Source: an uncultured Granulosicoccaceae bacterium (lineage in GTDB: Bacteria; Pseudomonadota; Gammaproteobacteria; CALCKW01). From it: a DNA stretch of 64,000 nt. The notes beneath the pieces were generated by a model. It did not search any database. It was not told where the DNA came from and worked only from the letters and a program-made list of their open reading frames with translations. The stretch is taken from contig CALCKW010000016.1 of NCBI GenBank assembly GCA_937965695.1, positions 1 through 64,000 on the forward strand, read 5' to 3'. Position numbers and translations under genes: made by a program. Below are positions 52,229 to 60,080 of this stretch, piece after piece; within the stretch, counting starts at the first letter, position 1, and each line of letters begins with the position of its first letter.

Positions 52229-53647
52229 ATGTTAGATGGTCTAAGCGCTGAAATGTTAGCTCGGTTCCAGTTTGCATTCACCGTGTCTTTTCATATCGTT
52301 TTCCCTGCGTTTTCCATTGGCCTAGCCAGCTACCTTGCTGTGCTTAACGGGCTTTGGCTTTTCACAAAGGACAACACTTACCTCTCGTTGTTCGATTACT
52401 GGAAAAAAATATTTGCTCTGGCATTCGCCATGGGCGTTGTCTCGGGCATCGTCATGTCCTATCAATTTGGTACTAACTGGAGTGTCTTCTCCGACAAAAC
52501 CGGACCAGTACTTGGCCCACTACTCGCCTACGAAGTATTGTCAGCCTTTTTCCTAGAAGCAGGGTTTTTAGGCATCATGCTTTTTGGGCGCGACAAAGTC
52601 GGACCTGGTTTGCATATGTTCGCAACCGCAATGGTCGCCTTTGGCACTTTAATGTCAGCGACTTGGATTTTGTCGGTTAATTCTTGGATGCAAACCCCCG
52701 CGGGTTTCGGCATAAATGATCTAGGGCAATTTGTACCAATAGACTGGTGGGCAATAGTCTTCAATCCATCATTTCCCTACCGGCTAGTTCACATGGTGTT
52801 AGCGGCTTTTTTAACTACCGCCTTTGTCGTCGCGGGTGTAGCCGCTTGGCACCTACTTAAGAATAACTCTGAACCAGCCATTCGAAGAATGTTCTCCATG
52901 GCCATGTGGATGGCGGCTATCGTTACACCACTGCAAATCGTGGCTGGCGACTTGCACGGACTAAACACGCTAGAGCATCAGCCTGTGAAAGTCATGGCGA
53001 TGGAAGGTCACTACGATAGCCATCCCGACGGTGCACCGTTAATCTTGTTCGGCATACCAAATGCCGTAGAAAAGCGCATTGACTATGCGGTGCAAATTCC
53101 TAAGTTATCTAGTCTTATTTTAAAACACGATCTCAATGCACCATTGGCAGGTCTCGACACAATAGATGACGCTGATGAACCACCTGTCGCCATTGTGTTT
53201 TGGAGTTTTCGCATCATGATAGGTATCGGGTTTTCAATGTTGGCAGTAGGAATTTGGAGCCTATATTGTAGGTATCGCGGCACGCTCTACCAACAAACAT
53301 GGTTACTCCGATTCTCAGTAATACTAGGACCAACCGGTTTCGTCGCTGTACTGGCCGGCTGGGTGACAACAGAGGTTGGACGTCAACCTTTCACAGTGTA
53401 CGGCCTGATGCGAACCAGTGAATCCATCGGACCAGTCGCAGCACCGGCGGTGGCAGCATCGCTAATTGCCTTTATCATTGTTTACTTTTTCGTCTTCGGT
53501 GCAGGTGTCTTCTATATCTTCCAGATTATGCGTAAGACCCCCAGTGAAATATCCATAAAAAATTCTAAAGACAATGTGACTCCAACCGGAGTTGCAATAG
53601 CTCCGATCACTACACTTGCGAACACTAACGCTAACCAGCCGGGGTAA
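52229..53647 (+). CDS. cioA: Cyanide-insensitive cytochrome bd-type oxidase subunit I
   Basis: 472 residues with about nine hydrophobic segments. The haem ligand His in FAFTVSFHIVFPAFSIG near residue 19, the short Q-loop with QPVKVMAMEG, and GRQPFTVYG (GRQP motif) near residue 390 are visible. The short Q-loop and close fit to CioA suggest the cyanide-insensitive type, a quinol oxidase used at low oxygen or under respiratory inhibition. It starts with ATG after GACGAGG. Confidence 0.93.
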   Translation: MLDGLSAEMLARFQFAFTVSFHIVFPAFSIGLASYLAVLNGLWLFTKDNTYLSLFDYWKKIFALAFAMGVVSGIVMSYQFGTNWSVFSDKTGPVLGPLLAYEVLSAFFLEAGFLGIMLFGRDKVGPGLHMFATAMVAFGTLMSATWILSVNSWMQTPAGFGINDLGQFVPIDWWAIVFNPSFPYRLVHMVLAAFLTTAFVVAGVAAWHLLKNNSEPAIRRMFSMAMWMAAIVTPLQIVAGDLHGLNTLEHQPVKVMAMEGHYDSHPDGAPLILFGIPNAVEKRIDYAVQIPKLSSLILKHDLNAPLAGLDTIDDADEPPVAIVFWSFRIMIGIGFSMLAVGIWSLYCRYRGTLYQQTWLLRFSVILGPTGFVAVLAGWVTTEVGRQPFTVYGLMRTSESIGPVAAPAVAASLIAFIIVYFFVFGAGVFYIFQIMRKTPSEISIKNSKDNVTPTGVAIAPITTLANTNANQPG

Positions 53648-53654
53648 ACGTGCG

Positions 53655-54659
53655 ATGGAATTTGATCTTGCATTGATTTGGGCCGCAATTGTCGCCTTTG
53701 CCGTTCTCACCTACGTCGTGCTCGACGGCTTTGACCTAGGTATAGGTGTTCTATTTCCGCTCGCTGAAACAAACCGCGATCGAGATATCATGATGAATTC
53801 GGTAGCACCTGTTTGGGATGGCAATGAAACTTGGCTAGTGATGGGCGGCGGTGGGTTATTCGCCGTTTTCCCACTGGCCTACGCTGTGATACTGCCGGCC
53901 CTGTATATGCCAATCACGGTTATGCTCCTGGCTTTAGTTTTTCGAGGAGTGGCGTTTGAATTCCGCTGGCGCGCCAAAGAGACACAACGTATCTGGGATT
54001 GGGCTTTTACAGGAGGCTCGATAACGGCAGCCATGATGCAAGGAATCTCGCTCGGTGCGCTCGTACAAGGAATAGAGATTAGCGACCGGGCCTATGCTGG
54101 GGGCTGGTGGGACTGGCTTACACCCTTTTCAATATTAGTTGGCGTCGCGGTAGTTATTGGCTATAGCTTGTTAGGGTCCACCTGGTTGGTTCTGAAAACT
54201 ACTGGCGCGCTTCAAGCAAAGATGAAAAAAATAGCCTTTAACACTGGCGTAGCCACACTCACACTAGCTGGCATCGTCAGCCTGCTCACCCCGTTCCAAG
54301 ATCCCATCTACTTTGAGCGCTGGTTCGCTTGGCCTGGGGTTATTTTCAGTGCCCTTATGCCAGCTCTTGTTGTATTAACAACTTGGTGTCTGTTTGACGG
54401 TTTGCGCAAAGGCAAAGAGCTGTCACCGTTTTTGTCCGCATTAGCACTTTTTGTTATTTGCTTTATCGGGATTGGGATTAGCTTTTTCCCTTACCTAGTA
54501 CCACCATCACTGACCATCTATGCAGCTGCTGCACCGCAAAAGAGCCTTGAGTTTGCACTAATTGGCACAGTAGTTTTAGTGCCAATTATTTTGGCATACA
54601 CCGCTTATGCCTACTGGGTGTTTCGAGGCAAAGTCGACCCAGAAGCAGCATACCATTGA
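53655..54659 (+). CDS. cioB: Cyanide-insensitive cytochrome bd-type oxidase subunit II
   Basis: 334 residues. Opening FDLALIWAAIVAFAVLTYVV followed by LDGFDLGIG, and the conserved VWDGNETWLV near residue 57, are typical of CydB/CioB. Eight to nine membrane segments. ATG 53655 lies eight bases after the cioA stop. It forms the heterodimeric oxidase with CioA. Confidence 0.95.
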   Translation: MEFDLALIWAAIVAFAVLTYVVLDGFDLGIGVLFPLAETNRDRDIMMNSVAPVWDGNETWLVMGGGGLFAVFPLAYAVILPALYMPITVMLLALVFRGVAFEFRWRAKETQRIWDWAFTGGSITAAMMQGISLGALVQGIEISDRAYAGGWWDWLTPFSILVGVAVVIGYSLLGSTWLVLKTTGALQAKMKKIAFNTGVATLTLAGIVSLLTPFQDPIYFERWFAWPGVIFSALMPALVVLTTWCLFDGLRKGKELSPFLSALALFVICFIGIGISFFPYLVPPSLTIYAAAAPQKSLEFALIGTVVLVPIILAYTAYAYWVFRGKVDPEAAYH

Positions 54660-54703
54660 GTAATCAACAGGCCAGCAGTCATCCAACAAAGTGCAACGCA
54701 AAA

Positions 54704-54811
54704 ATGCACCAGTCAATGTTAAAACGCTGCTTGTGGTTTGCTGGAATATGGGTTCTCAGCGTAGGTGCACTTTCTGTGGTCGCCTATGCGATTCGCTCGG
54801 TGCTCTTGTAG
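54704..54811 (+). CDS. DUF2474-type small membrane protein of bd oxidase
   Basis: A 35-residue protein with one membrane helix and a C-terminal basic/hydrophobic end (LKRCLWFAGIWVLSV, VAYAIRSVLL). Its size, place right after cioB and pattern fit DUF2474, the small protein often encoded with CioAB and comparable to CydX. A TTG at 54656, overlapping the cioB stop, would add 16 residues and is a plausible alternative start. It probably stabilises the oxidase. Confidence 0.7.
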   Translation: MHQSMLKRCLWFAGIWVLSVGALSVVAYAIRSVLL

Positions 54812-54871
54812 GTTAGCTTTTAGAGGTTAGATTAATCCGCACCTGAGCACGTTGCCAGAACAAAAACCAGA

Positions 54872-54893
54872 CGCCACTAAATACTGGCGGATT
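54872..54893 (+). terminator. Weak terminator after the cio operon
   Basis: CGCCA and TGGCG pair around an eight-base loop followed by GATTTT. On the other strand five Ts follow after TCTGG, so it may also serve the minus-strand gene ending at 54917. Confidence 0.45.
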
Positions 54894-54916
54894 TTGGAAC
54901 GATGTCTTTATGTAGG

Positions 54917-55445
54917 CTAAGCCACTTCTTTGCCCTTCCAAAGCATGAATTCAAACACTATTTCTCCGCCTTGCCCACCACCATTCACGTAATAGAGAAT
55001 CACTGTGATATCTCCCTCCTGCCAATATTTTTTCAAATAGTTATTTTTTTGGTCAAACAACAGCAGCTGGGAATATTTGAGTTCTATTTCCTCCATGTAT
55101 TTGCTCAGGGCTACCTCTTTTTCAAACTCAATTGTGTCCGAATGTGTTGCTTTAGAAGATATAATTTCAACTCTCTTGATATAGATTGATGTCAGCGTGG
55201 GTGAGTAAATAAAAATTTGGGATGTGGGATGTGGGCAGTGAGTAAGAGCGTGTCAATGAGTAAAAACGGGAAAAAACACATATTCCCCTTTTTTTGTATG
55301 ACCTTTCACTGCGTTGTTTTTCTTCTACGCGGACTTCTGGATCTTCAATTCCTTTTTTGTAAACGTACTTCTCTAAATCGACTATGGCATATCCGATGAT
55401 CAAGCTAGGCATCAATGCCGCAAAATATAATTTAGTCAGACGCAT
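54917..55445 (-). pseudogene. Frame-disrupted small gene with membrane-anchored N-terminus
   Basis: ATG 55445 has AGGAG six bases upstream and starts a hydrophobic N-terminus (MRLTKLYFAALMPSLIIGYA) then VDLEKYVYKKGIEDPEV. After about 45 codons the frame passes through low-complexity DNA and stops at 55167. In another frame, from about 55172 to the stop at 54917, lies a protein-like stretch (EFEKEVALSKYMEEIELKYS, DITVILYYVNGGGQGGEIVF). The two pieces look like parts of one gene broken by a small insertion or frameshift at 55190-55260, where GGGATGT is repeated. Confidence 0.5.
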
Positions 55446-55517
55446 TATTACTCCTAGGACTCGATCAGTCAGTTCGCCAACCATCGCTACTAAGGCAAAT
55501 AGTTCTCTGCGATGCAC

Positions 55518-55991
55518 CTAGCGTTGCCTCTTCTTTTGCAGAAGTAGATTCACAGCCTGCTCTATTCTATTCTTTCTTGTAGACTCTTTCTTTGCACTCA
55601 GTATCCACTGCACATAACCCTTCTTATAAGAGGGTGCTAGGGCCATAAAAAACTCACTTGCAGAAGGATGTGCCGTCAGTTCATCTTGAAAGTCTTTGGG
55701 AGTATGAACATCTCTTTTAGAAACATCCCTCCAAAGTTTAAGCTCAAAAGAGTCTCCTAATACAATATTGGCTTTTTCACGAATTGACTTATCGAGCACG
55801 AGATAATGCTCTCCATTACCCCGAGGAATCAGCGTCGCGCTGAATTCAATGGTTTTTAATATACCGCAAACAGGTACCTTACCCTTTAAGCCGAATTCCT
55901 GCTCTGTGTTCAAGGGCGTGTCAACATAATGCCAAGTCCCCGTCCCTACGGGTCTCTGGAGCGTAGTCTTAAATTTAAATACTTTTTCCAT
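55518..55991 (-). CDS. DUF1905/YdeI-like protein
   Basis: 157 residues. The N-terminal half is a DUF1905 barrel (FKFKTTLQRPVGTGTWHYVD, GILKTIEFSATLIPRGNGEHYL); the C-terminal half is a YdeI/OmpD-associated helical segment (DELTAHPSASEFFMALAPSYKK followed by YVQWILSAKKESTRKNRI). Related proteins have been linked to antimicrobial resistance, but no mechanism is established. Soluble, monocistronic. Confidence 0.8.
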   Translation of the reverse strand: MEKVFKFKTTLQRPVGTGTWHYVDTPLNTEQEFGLKGKVPVCGILKTIEFSATLIPRGNGEHYLVLDKSIREKANIVLGDSFELKLWRDVSKRDVHTPKDFQDELTAHPSASEFFMALAPSYKKGYVQWILSAKKESTRKNRIEQAVNLLLQKKRQR

Positions 55992-56056
55992 ATTCTGCGG
56001 GTTTGTTCAAAAGAGACATTCTCGATCACTTTGAGTTGTTCACTGGCTATATCTTT

Positions 56057-56959
56057 TCACGTCTGCGAAAAAGCACTCTTTGCACCGCCACTACTCTGTG
56101 TTTTAAATATTGAAGTCGCATCAGTCGGTGGCGGCAGAGGCATAAGTACAGGAACGTCGCTTAACCGAGCCGCAATACTTTGCTCACCGCAGACCATATT
56201 TTTATTAAAATAGTCCCACAGCTCGTGTTGGTTCATGCCGGTAAACACACTCAACGCTCCGCTAATAGGCCAGGCATCGGCCGCCGATAATTCATAGAGC
56301 AAAAGAAGTCGTGGATTATCTCCCATGTTTGGGGCGCTGCCATGTGTTGTTCGCACATGGTGAATACTCAATGAGCCAGCCTGACCCGTAATACTCACAG
56401 CGTCGCTAAGCCGAGCTGCCTTGTCCTCCGGATTTATTGCACCGCAAAACACACCATCATTAAAATGGGAGAGCACAGGCTCCCTATGGCTACCGGGTAT
56501 CATTTGCAGTGGGCCATCTTCTTCTCCGATGTCACTGAGCATGACGCCGACAGCTAACAAATCATCATTGGTGTGCGGATAAAACGACCAGTCCTGATGC
56601 CATTCGACAGGAGCGCCACCTTGCGCGGCTTTTGTGTTGAGCTTGGAGTTATTCAGCCGGATATTTTCGCCAAGCAGCGGTTTGATCAACTCTAGCAACG
56701 TAACGCTGTGCAGAAACTCTTTGTACACCGGATGCACATCATGCGGTGTTTTTATGCGGTTTAACCTAGGGGTCGCTTTGCAGTGCCCTGTGTCCAAATC
56801 ATACACATCGCTATTTTGCGTAACCTCTCGAGACTGATGGATGAGATCGAGCGTGACGGCTTGCAGTCGACTCAGGATTTCAACGGGTACGGCATTCTCA
56901 ATGAGAACAAAGCCATCGCGCTCATAGTCAGACTTTTGCTGGGAAGTTAAAGGCGCCAT
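56057..56959 (-). CDS. Phytanoyl-CoA dioxygenase (PhyH) family protein
   Basis: A 300-residue Fe(II)/2-oxoglutarate oxygenase-type protein. The metal-binding HxD is in VEWHQDWSFYP near residue 120, the distal His in 'HHVRTTHGSAPNMGDNPRLLLLY' near 200, with the 2OG-binding Arg just after. Opening YERDGFVLIENAVP is typical of the family. The substrate is unknown; marine members act on varied small molecules and lipids. Monocistronic. Confidence 0.87.
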   Translation of the reverse strand: MAPLTSQQKSDYERDGFVLIENAVPVEILSRLQAVTLDLIHQSREVTQNSDVYDLDTGHCKATPRLNRIKTPHDVHPVYKEFLHSVTLLELIKPLLGENIRLNNSKLNTKAAQGGAPVEWHQDWSFYPHTNDDLLAVGVMLSDIGEEDGPLQMIPGSHREPVLSHFNDGVFCGAINPEDKAARLSDAVSITGQAGSLSIHHVRTTHGSAPNMGDNPRLLLLYELSAADAWPISGALSVFTGMNQHELWDYFNKNMVCGEQSIAARLSDVPVLMPLPPPTDATSIFKTQSSGGAKSAFSQT

Positions 56960-57107
56960 ATCAATACTCTACTCAAGCGGCTTGAAAAGCCGATACTCTT
57001 TTCCGACTGGACCAACGGCCAAGAGCCAGAAACAAAATCACTGCAATGATTCGTCAAAGAGTGCCATCTCCAAATTAACAACGATAGATTAGCCTGTGCA
57101 ATAGTCT

Positions 57108-57599
57108 CTATCGCAAAGGCAAGTACAGAAATTCACGGTAATCCGTTATCAACAGCTTCGCCTTAGCCACTTGTTCAGCAGACATTTTACTGATGATTTT
57201 CTGTTGGTTAGCAGCTGCATCTGGGTCTCCACCTATTCCTGAGAGCTCGTACCAAGCATAAGCTCGTACGAGATCGGGTGCCGGTATTCCAAGACCAACT
57301 TCGTAGTACCACCCTAGGCCAGATTGCGCGCTGGGGCGTCCTTTGAGCGCTGATCGCAGATACCAATCAAACGCGCGTTCGCTGTCACGCGGCACACCCA
57401 AACCCATGGCGTACATAATACCGATAAGCTCCTCAGCGACAGCACTACCTGTTTGAGCTGCGGGTAACAACAGCTCACGCGCTTCGGCAAACTTGTTTTG
57501 TTCCATGAGTTGACGTGCTGTTTCTATGTCCGCTTTAACTGGCTCCGCTACTAGGAAAAGAAATATCAAAACTAATGCAGTTTTGCTCCATTTTTTCAT
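57108..57599 (-). CDS. Exported Sel1-repeat protein
   Basis: 163 residues from ATG 57599 with a signal peptide (MKKWSKTALVLIFLFLVAEP, cleavage near VKADI). Two to three Sel1-type repeats (AEELIGIMYAMGLGVPRDSERAFDW; AQSGLGWYYEVGLGIPAPDL) then a short tail. Sel1 repeats mediate protein contacts; the partner is unknown. Earlier starts give an implausible signal sequence. Confidence 0.8.
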   Translation of the reverse strand: MKKWSKTALVLIFLFLVAEPVKADIETARQLMEQNKFAEARELLLPAAQTGSAVAEELIGIMYAMGLGVPRDSERAFDWYLRSALKGRPSAQSGLGWYYEVGLGIPAPDLVRAYAWYELSGIGGDPDAAANQQKIISKMSAEQVAKAKLLITDYREFLYLPLR

Positions 57600-57781
57600 T
57601 GTAGTGTCACTTCTCATTGTAGTGCGAAACCATATAAATTCTACGCGCTCCATTAAGCCACACGCAAAGTATTATGAATTCCCAATTCAGTACAAAGTCA
57701 TTTGAATATAAATCGCCGAGTAATTGGGTGAAAACACTGAATAGACCAGCGTCTGGACTATGTAACTGGACTAGCAATATA

Positions 57782-58717
57782 TCATCGGACGAAGCGCTGC
57801 TCGAATACCTCTGTACCCCACTGTGCACCTTTTTTTTCCTCAATCAGCTGAAACCCAACGCGCTCATAAAGGTTGCGTGCCGCGTCCAAACCTTTAAAGG
57901 TCCAGAGCTGCGTTTCTTTGAAATTTTGCTGGTCGATAAATTCCATGGCGCGGCTTATCAACTGCTTGCCAACGCCCATGCCCTTAGTATCGTCACTGAC
58001 AATAAACCAACGCAAGTGCGCTATATCATGACCGAGATCTTCGCCATCAATCGACACAGCTCCAACCAGTTGGTCGCCCATTGTCGCACTAAATACAATG
58101 TTGCGAGCATTGTCTATTCTGCCCAGAAATTCAGCCATTTCAGCCGCTACTTTTGTTTCAAAGGTTGCGCCAAAATTATAGTTTTTAGAATAGAACTGCG
58201 CATGCTGCGTGACGACAAAGCCGAGCAACGTAGACTTATAGCCTGTGTGGTACACGACAGTTAATTGCTCTTCTGGCGTTTCGGCGGTTTTTAGTGCCGA
58301 GGCAAAGGTTTGTAATCCCCGCGTGATTAATTCAATATTTCCTAAGGGCTCGAATTGCAGTGCACCTTGCAAGCGCCGCCTAGCATATCGCTCAATTTCT
58401 GCAACCTTCTTTTGACCAGTGGTGGTAAGTTCAAGTACCTGCAATCGAGCATCTGATGGATCAGCTGCTGTCTTTAAGAAGCCTTTTTGCACGAGAGATT
58501 TAAGCAATCGACTGATGCTGGATTTTTCTAAGTCCAGCAACAGCTTTAGCTCAGTCGCATTTGAAACGCTGCCCGCTGCAATTTCTATTAGGGTATGTAC
58601 TGCAGAGGCTGGCAACTTGGAATCCGCAAGGTCTTCCTGCATAAAACCCAGCTCGCGCACAATGGCACGAGATGCTTTGCGGATACTGTCGATTTTGTGG
58701 GTGCTTAGATGACTCAT
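57782..58717 (-). CDS. MarR-type HTH fused to GNAT acetyltransferase
   Basis: 311 residues. Residues about 20-145 are a MarR winged helix (ELKLLLDLEKSSISRLLKSL, VQKGFLKTAADPSDAR). Residues about 150-311 are a GNAT domain with the acetyl-CoA loop 'DDTKGMGVGKQLISRAMEF' and a typical 'ARNLYERVGFQLIEE' end. ATG 58717 directly abuts a perfect palindrome that overlaps a -10 element. There is no ribosome site, so the mRNA may be leaderless. Probably autoregulated. The acetylated molecule is unknown. Confidence 0.85.
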   Translation of the reverse strand: MSHLSTHKIDSIRKASRAIVRELGFMQEDLADSKLPASAVHTLIEIAAGSVSNATELKLLLDLEKSSISRLLKSLVQKGFLKTAADPSDARLQVLELTTTGQKKVAEIERYARRRLQGALQFEPLGNIELITRGLQTFASALKTAETPEEQLTVVYHTGYKSTLLGFVVTQHAQFYSKNYNFGATFETKVAAEMAEFLGRIDNARNIVFSATMGDQLVGAVSIDGEDLGHDIAHLRWFIVSDDTKGMGVGKQLISRAMEFIDQQNFKETQLWTFKGLDAARNLYERVGFQLIEEKKGAQWGTEVFEQRFVR

Positions 58718-58740
58718 GATAGTTGTATCATACAACTATC
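58718..58740 (-). promoter_or_regulatory. Perfect 11+1+11 palindrome operator over the MarR-GNAT promoter
   Basis: Arms GATAGTTGTAT and ATACAACTATC flank a single central base. On the minus strand TATGAT (58727-58732) inside it serves as -10, with a -35-like TAGACA at 58749-58754, 16 bases away. A repressor bound here would block RNA polymerase. Confidence 0.7.
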
Positions 58741-58797
58741 TTGCCGTCTGTCTATGATTTATTTACCCCACTCAAGAATGGGAGCGGTTAAGCGAAA

Positions 58798-60072
58798 CTA
58801 GACAATTCCTCCACCCACACCAGATACCGCAGGTCGTTGTTCAGCAACTTTGGCACGGTATCCCGACGTTCGATAAGCAGCCACGGGATCAATCGCGCCA
58901 CCATTCTCATAGCGTGCCATGCGTAATATTGGCTCTACATCTGTGCGAAAACCTGCTTTTAGAGCATTAGTTGCCATCAGGGCGTCGTTGTTTTCTTGAT
59001 AGTCCGCCAATGCAAACCGATCAACCAGCAAGGCTTGTGCGTATGCACGTTGCACTTCCATCGCCGATACCATCAAACTTTCAATAGGGTCAGTGACGTT
59101 GTGGCTTTGATCAAGCATATGCATCGGTTTAAAACTTGGGTCTTGCTCCGCTTCAACCAGCTCGTTGAAAACCAAAAATAGGCGGTAGGGATCGATAGAG
59201 CCCGTGTCTAGGTCATCATCTCCATACTTGCTGTCGTTGAAGTGAAATCCGCCAAGCTTGCCGAAGTGGATTAGGCGCGCGACGATCATTTCTATATTGA
59301 CGTTTGGTGCATGGTGGCCCAAATCTACTAGACAAAACGCTTTGTCACCCAGCTCATTGGCAATCAGGTAGTTGCTGCCCCAGTCTTGCACTACGGTTGA
59401 ATAGAAAGCGGGCTCGTACATTTTGTGTTCGGTTAACAGTCGCCAGTCGTCCGGTAGCGCAGCGTAGACTTGTTTAGCACTGTCGAGGTAACGATTAAGC
59501 TGTTGGGTAAAATGGCTCTGGCCAGGGAAATTTGAACCGTCACCCACCCAAACGGTTAGCGCTTTCGAACCAATTGCAGCGCCCAGCTCTATGCACTCAA
59601 TGTTGTGCTCCACCGCTTGCTGGCGTGTGCCGGCATCGGTGTTAGACAACGAGCCATACTTGTAACTGTGCTTTTGGTTGAGCTGGTCTTGGAAAGTATT
59701 AGAGTTCATGGCATCAAAACTCAAACCGAGCTGTTCAGCCTTGGCGTTCAAATCGCTCGCAGGGGCCTTGTCCCAAGGTATATGTAATGACACCGAAGGG
59801 GTAGCGCGAGTGAGCCTTTGCACCACAGAACAATCGTCGAGCTTATCGAAGATATCTCGCGGCTCACCCACTCCTGGAAAGCGCGCAAAGCGGGTACCGC
59901 CAGTACCAACGCCCCAGCTAGGAATAGCCACACCGTAAGCGGCGACTTTGTCTTTGATCTGCCCAATATGGATGTTACGTCGAGCAAGATGATCACCTAG
60001 GGCATTGTAGTCCGCCCGAGCATTGACAAAATCGGCATCATTACATTTTTCAATACTGTCGTTACTGATCAT
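58798..60072 (-). CDS. rhaI: L-rhamnose isomerase, RhaI type
   Basis: 424 residues, xylose-isomerase-like barrel of the RhaI family used in the pseudomonad/rhizobial rhamnose pathway. Metal ligands lie in LLTEHKMYEPAFYST, LVDLGHHAPNVNIEMIVARL and GGFHFNDSKYGDDDLD. It converts L-rhamnose to L-rhamnulose. AGGAGT precedes the ATG, eight bases after the rhaD stop, so it is co-transcribed with rhaD. Confidence 0.92.
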   Translation of the reverse strand: MISNDSIEKCNDADFVNARADYNALGDHLARRNIHIGQIKDKVAAYGVAIPSWGVGTGGTRFARFPGVGEPRDIFDKLDDCSVVQRLTRATPSVSLHIPWDKAPASDLNAKAEQLGLSFDAMNSNTFQDQLNQKHSYKYGSLSNTDAGTRQQAVEHNIECIELGAAIGSKALTVWVGDGSNFPGQSHFTQQLNRYLDSAKQVYAALPDDWRLLTEHKMYEPAFYSTVVQDWGSNYLIANELGDKAFCLVDLGHHAPNVNIEMIVARLIHFGKLGGFHFNDSKYGDDDLDTGSIDPYRLFLVFNELVEAEQDPSFKPMHMLDQSHNVTDPIESLMVSAMEVQRAYAQALLVDRFALADYQENNDALMATNALKAGFRTDVEPILRMARYENGGAIDPVAAYRTSGYRAKVAEQRPAVSGVGGGIV

Positions 60073-60080
60073 AGGTACTC

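Noticed and set aside
54902-55189. 95-codon plus-strand frame after the cio operon
   Set aside because: It is the mirror of a more protein-like minus-strand stretch and has hydrophobic, low-complexity content typical of a shadow frame.
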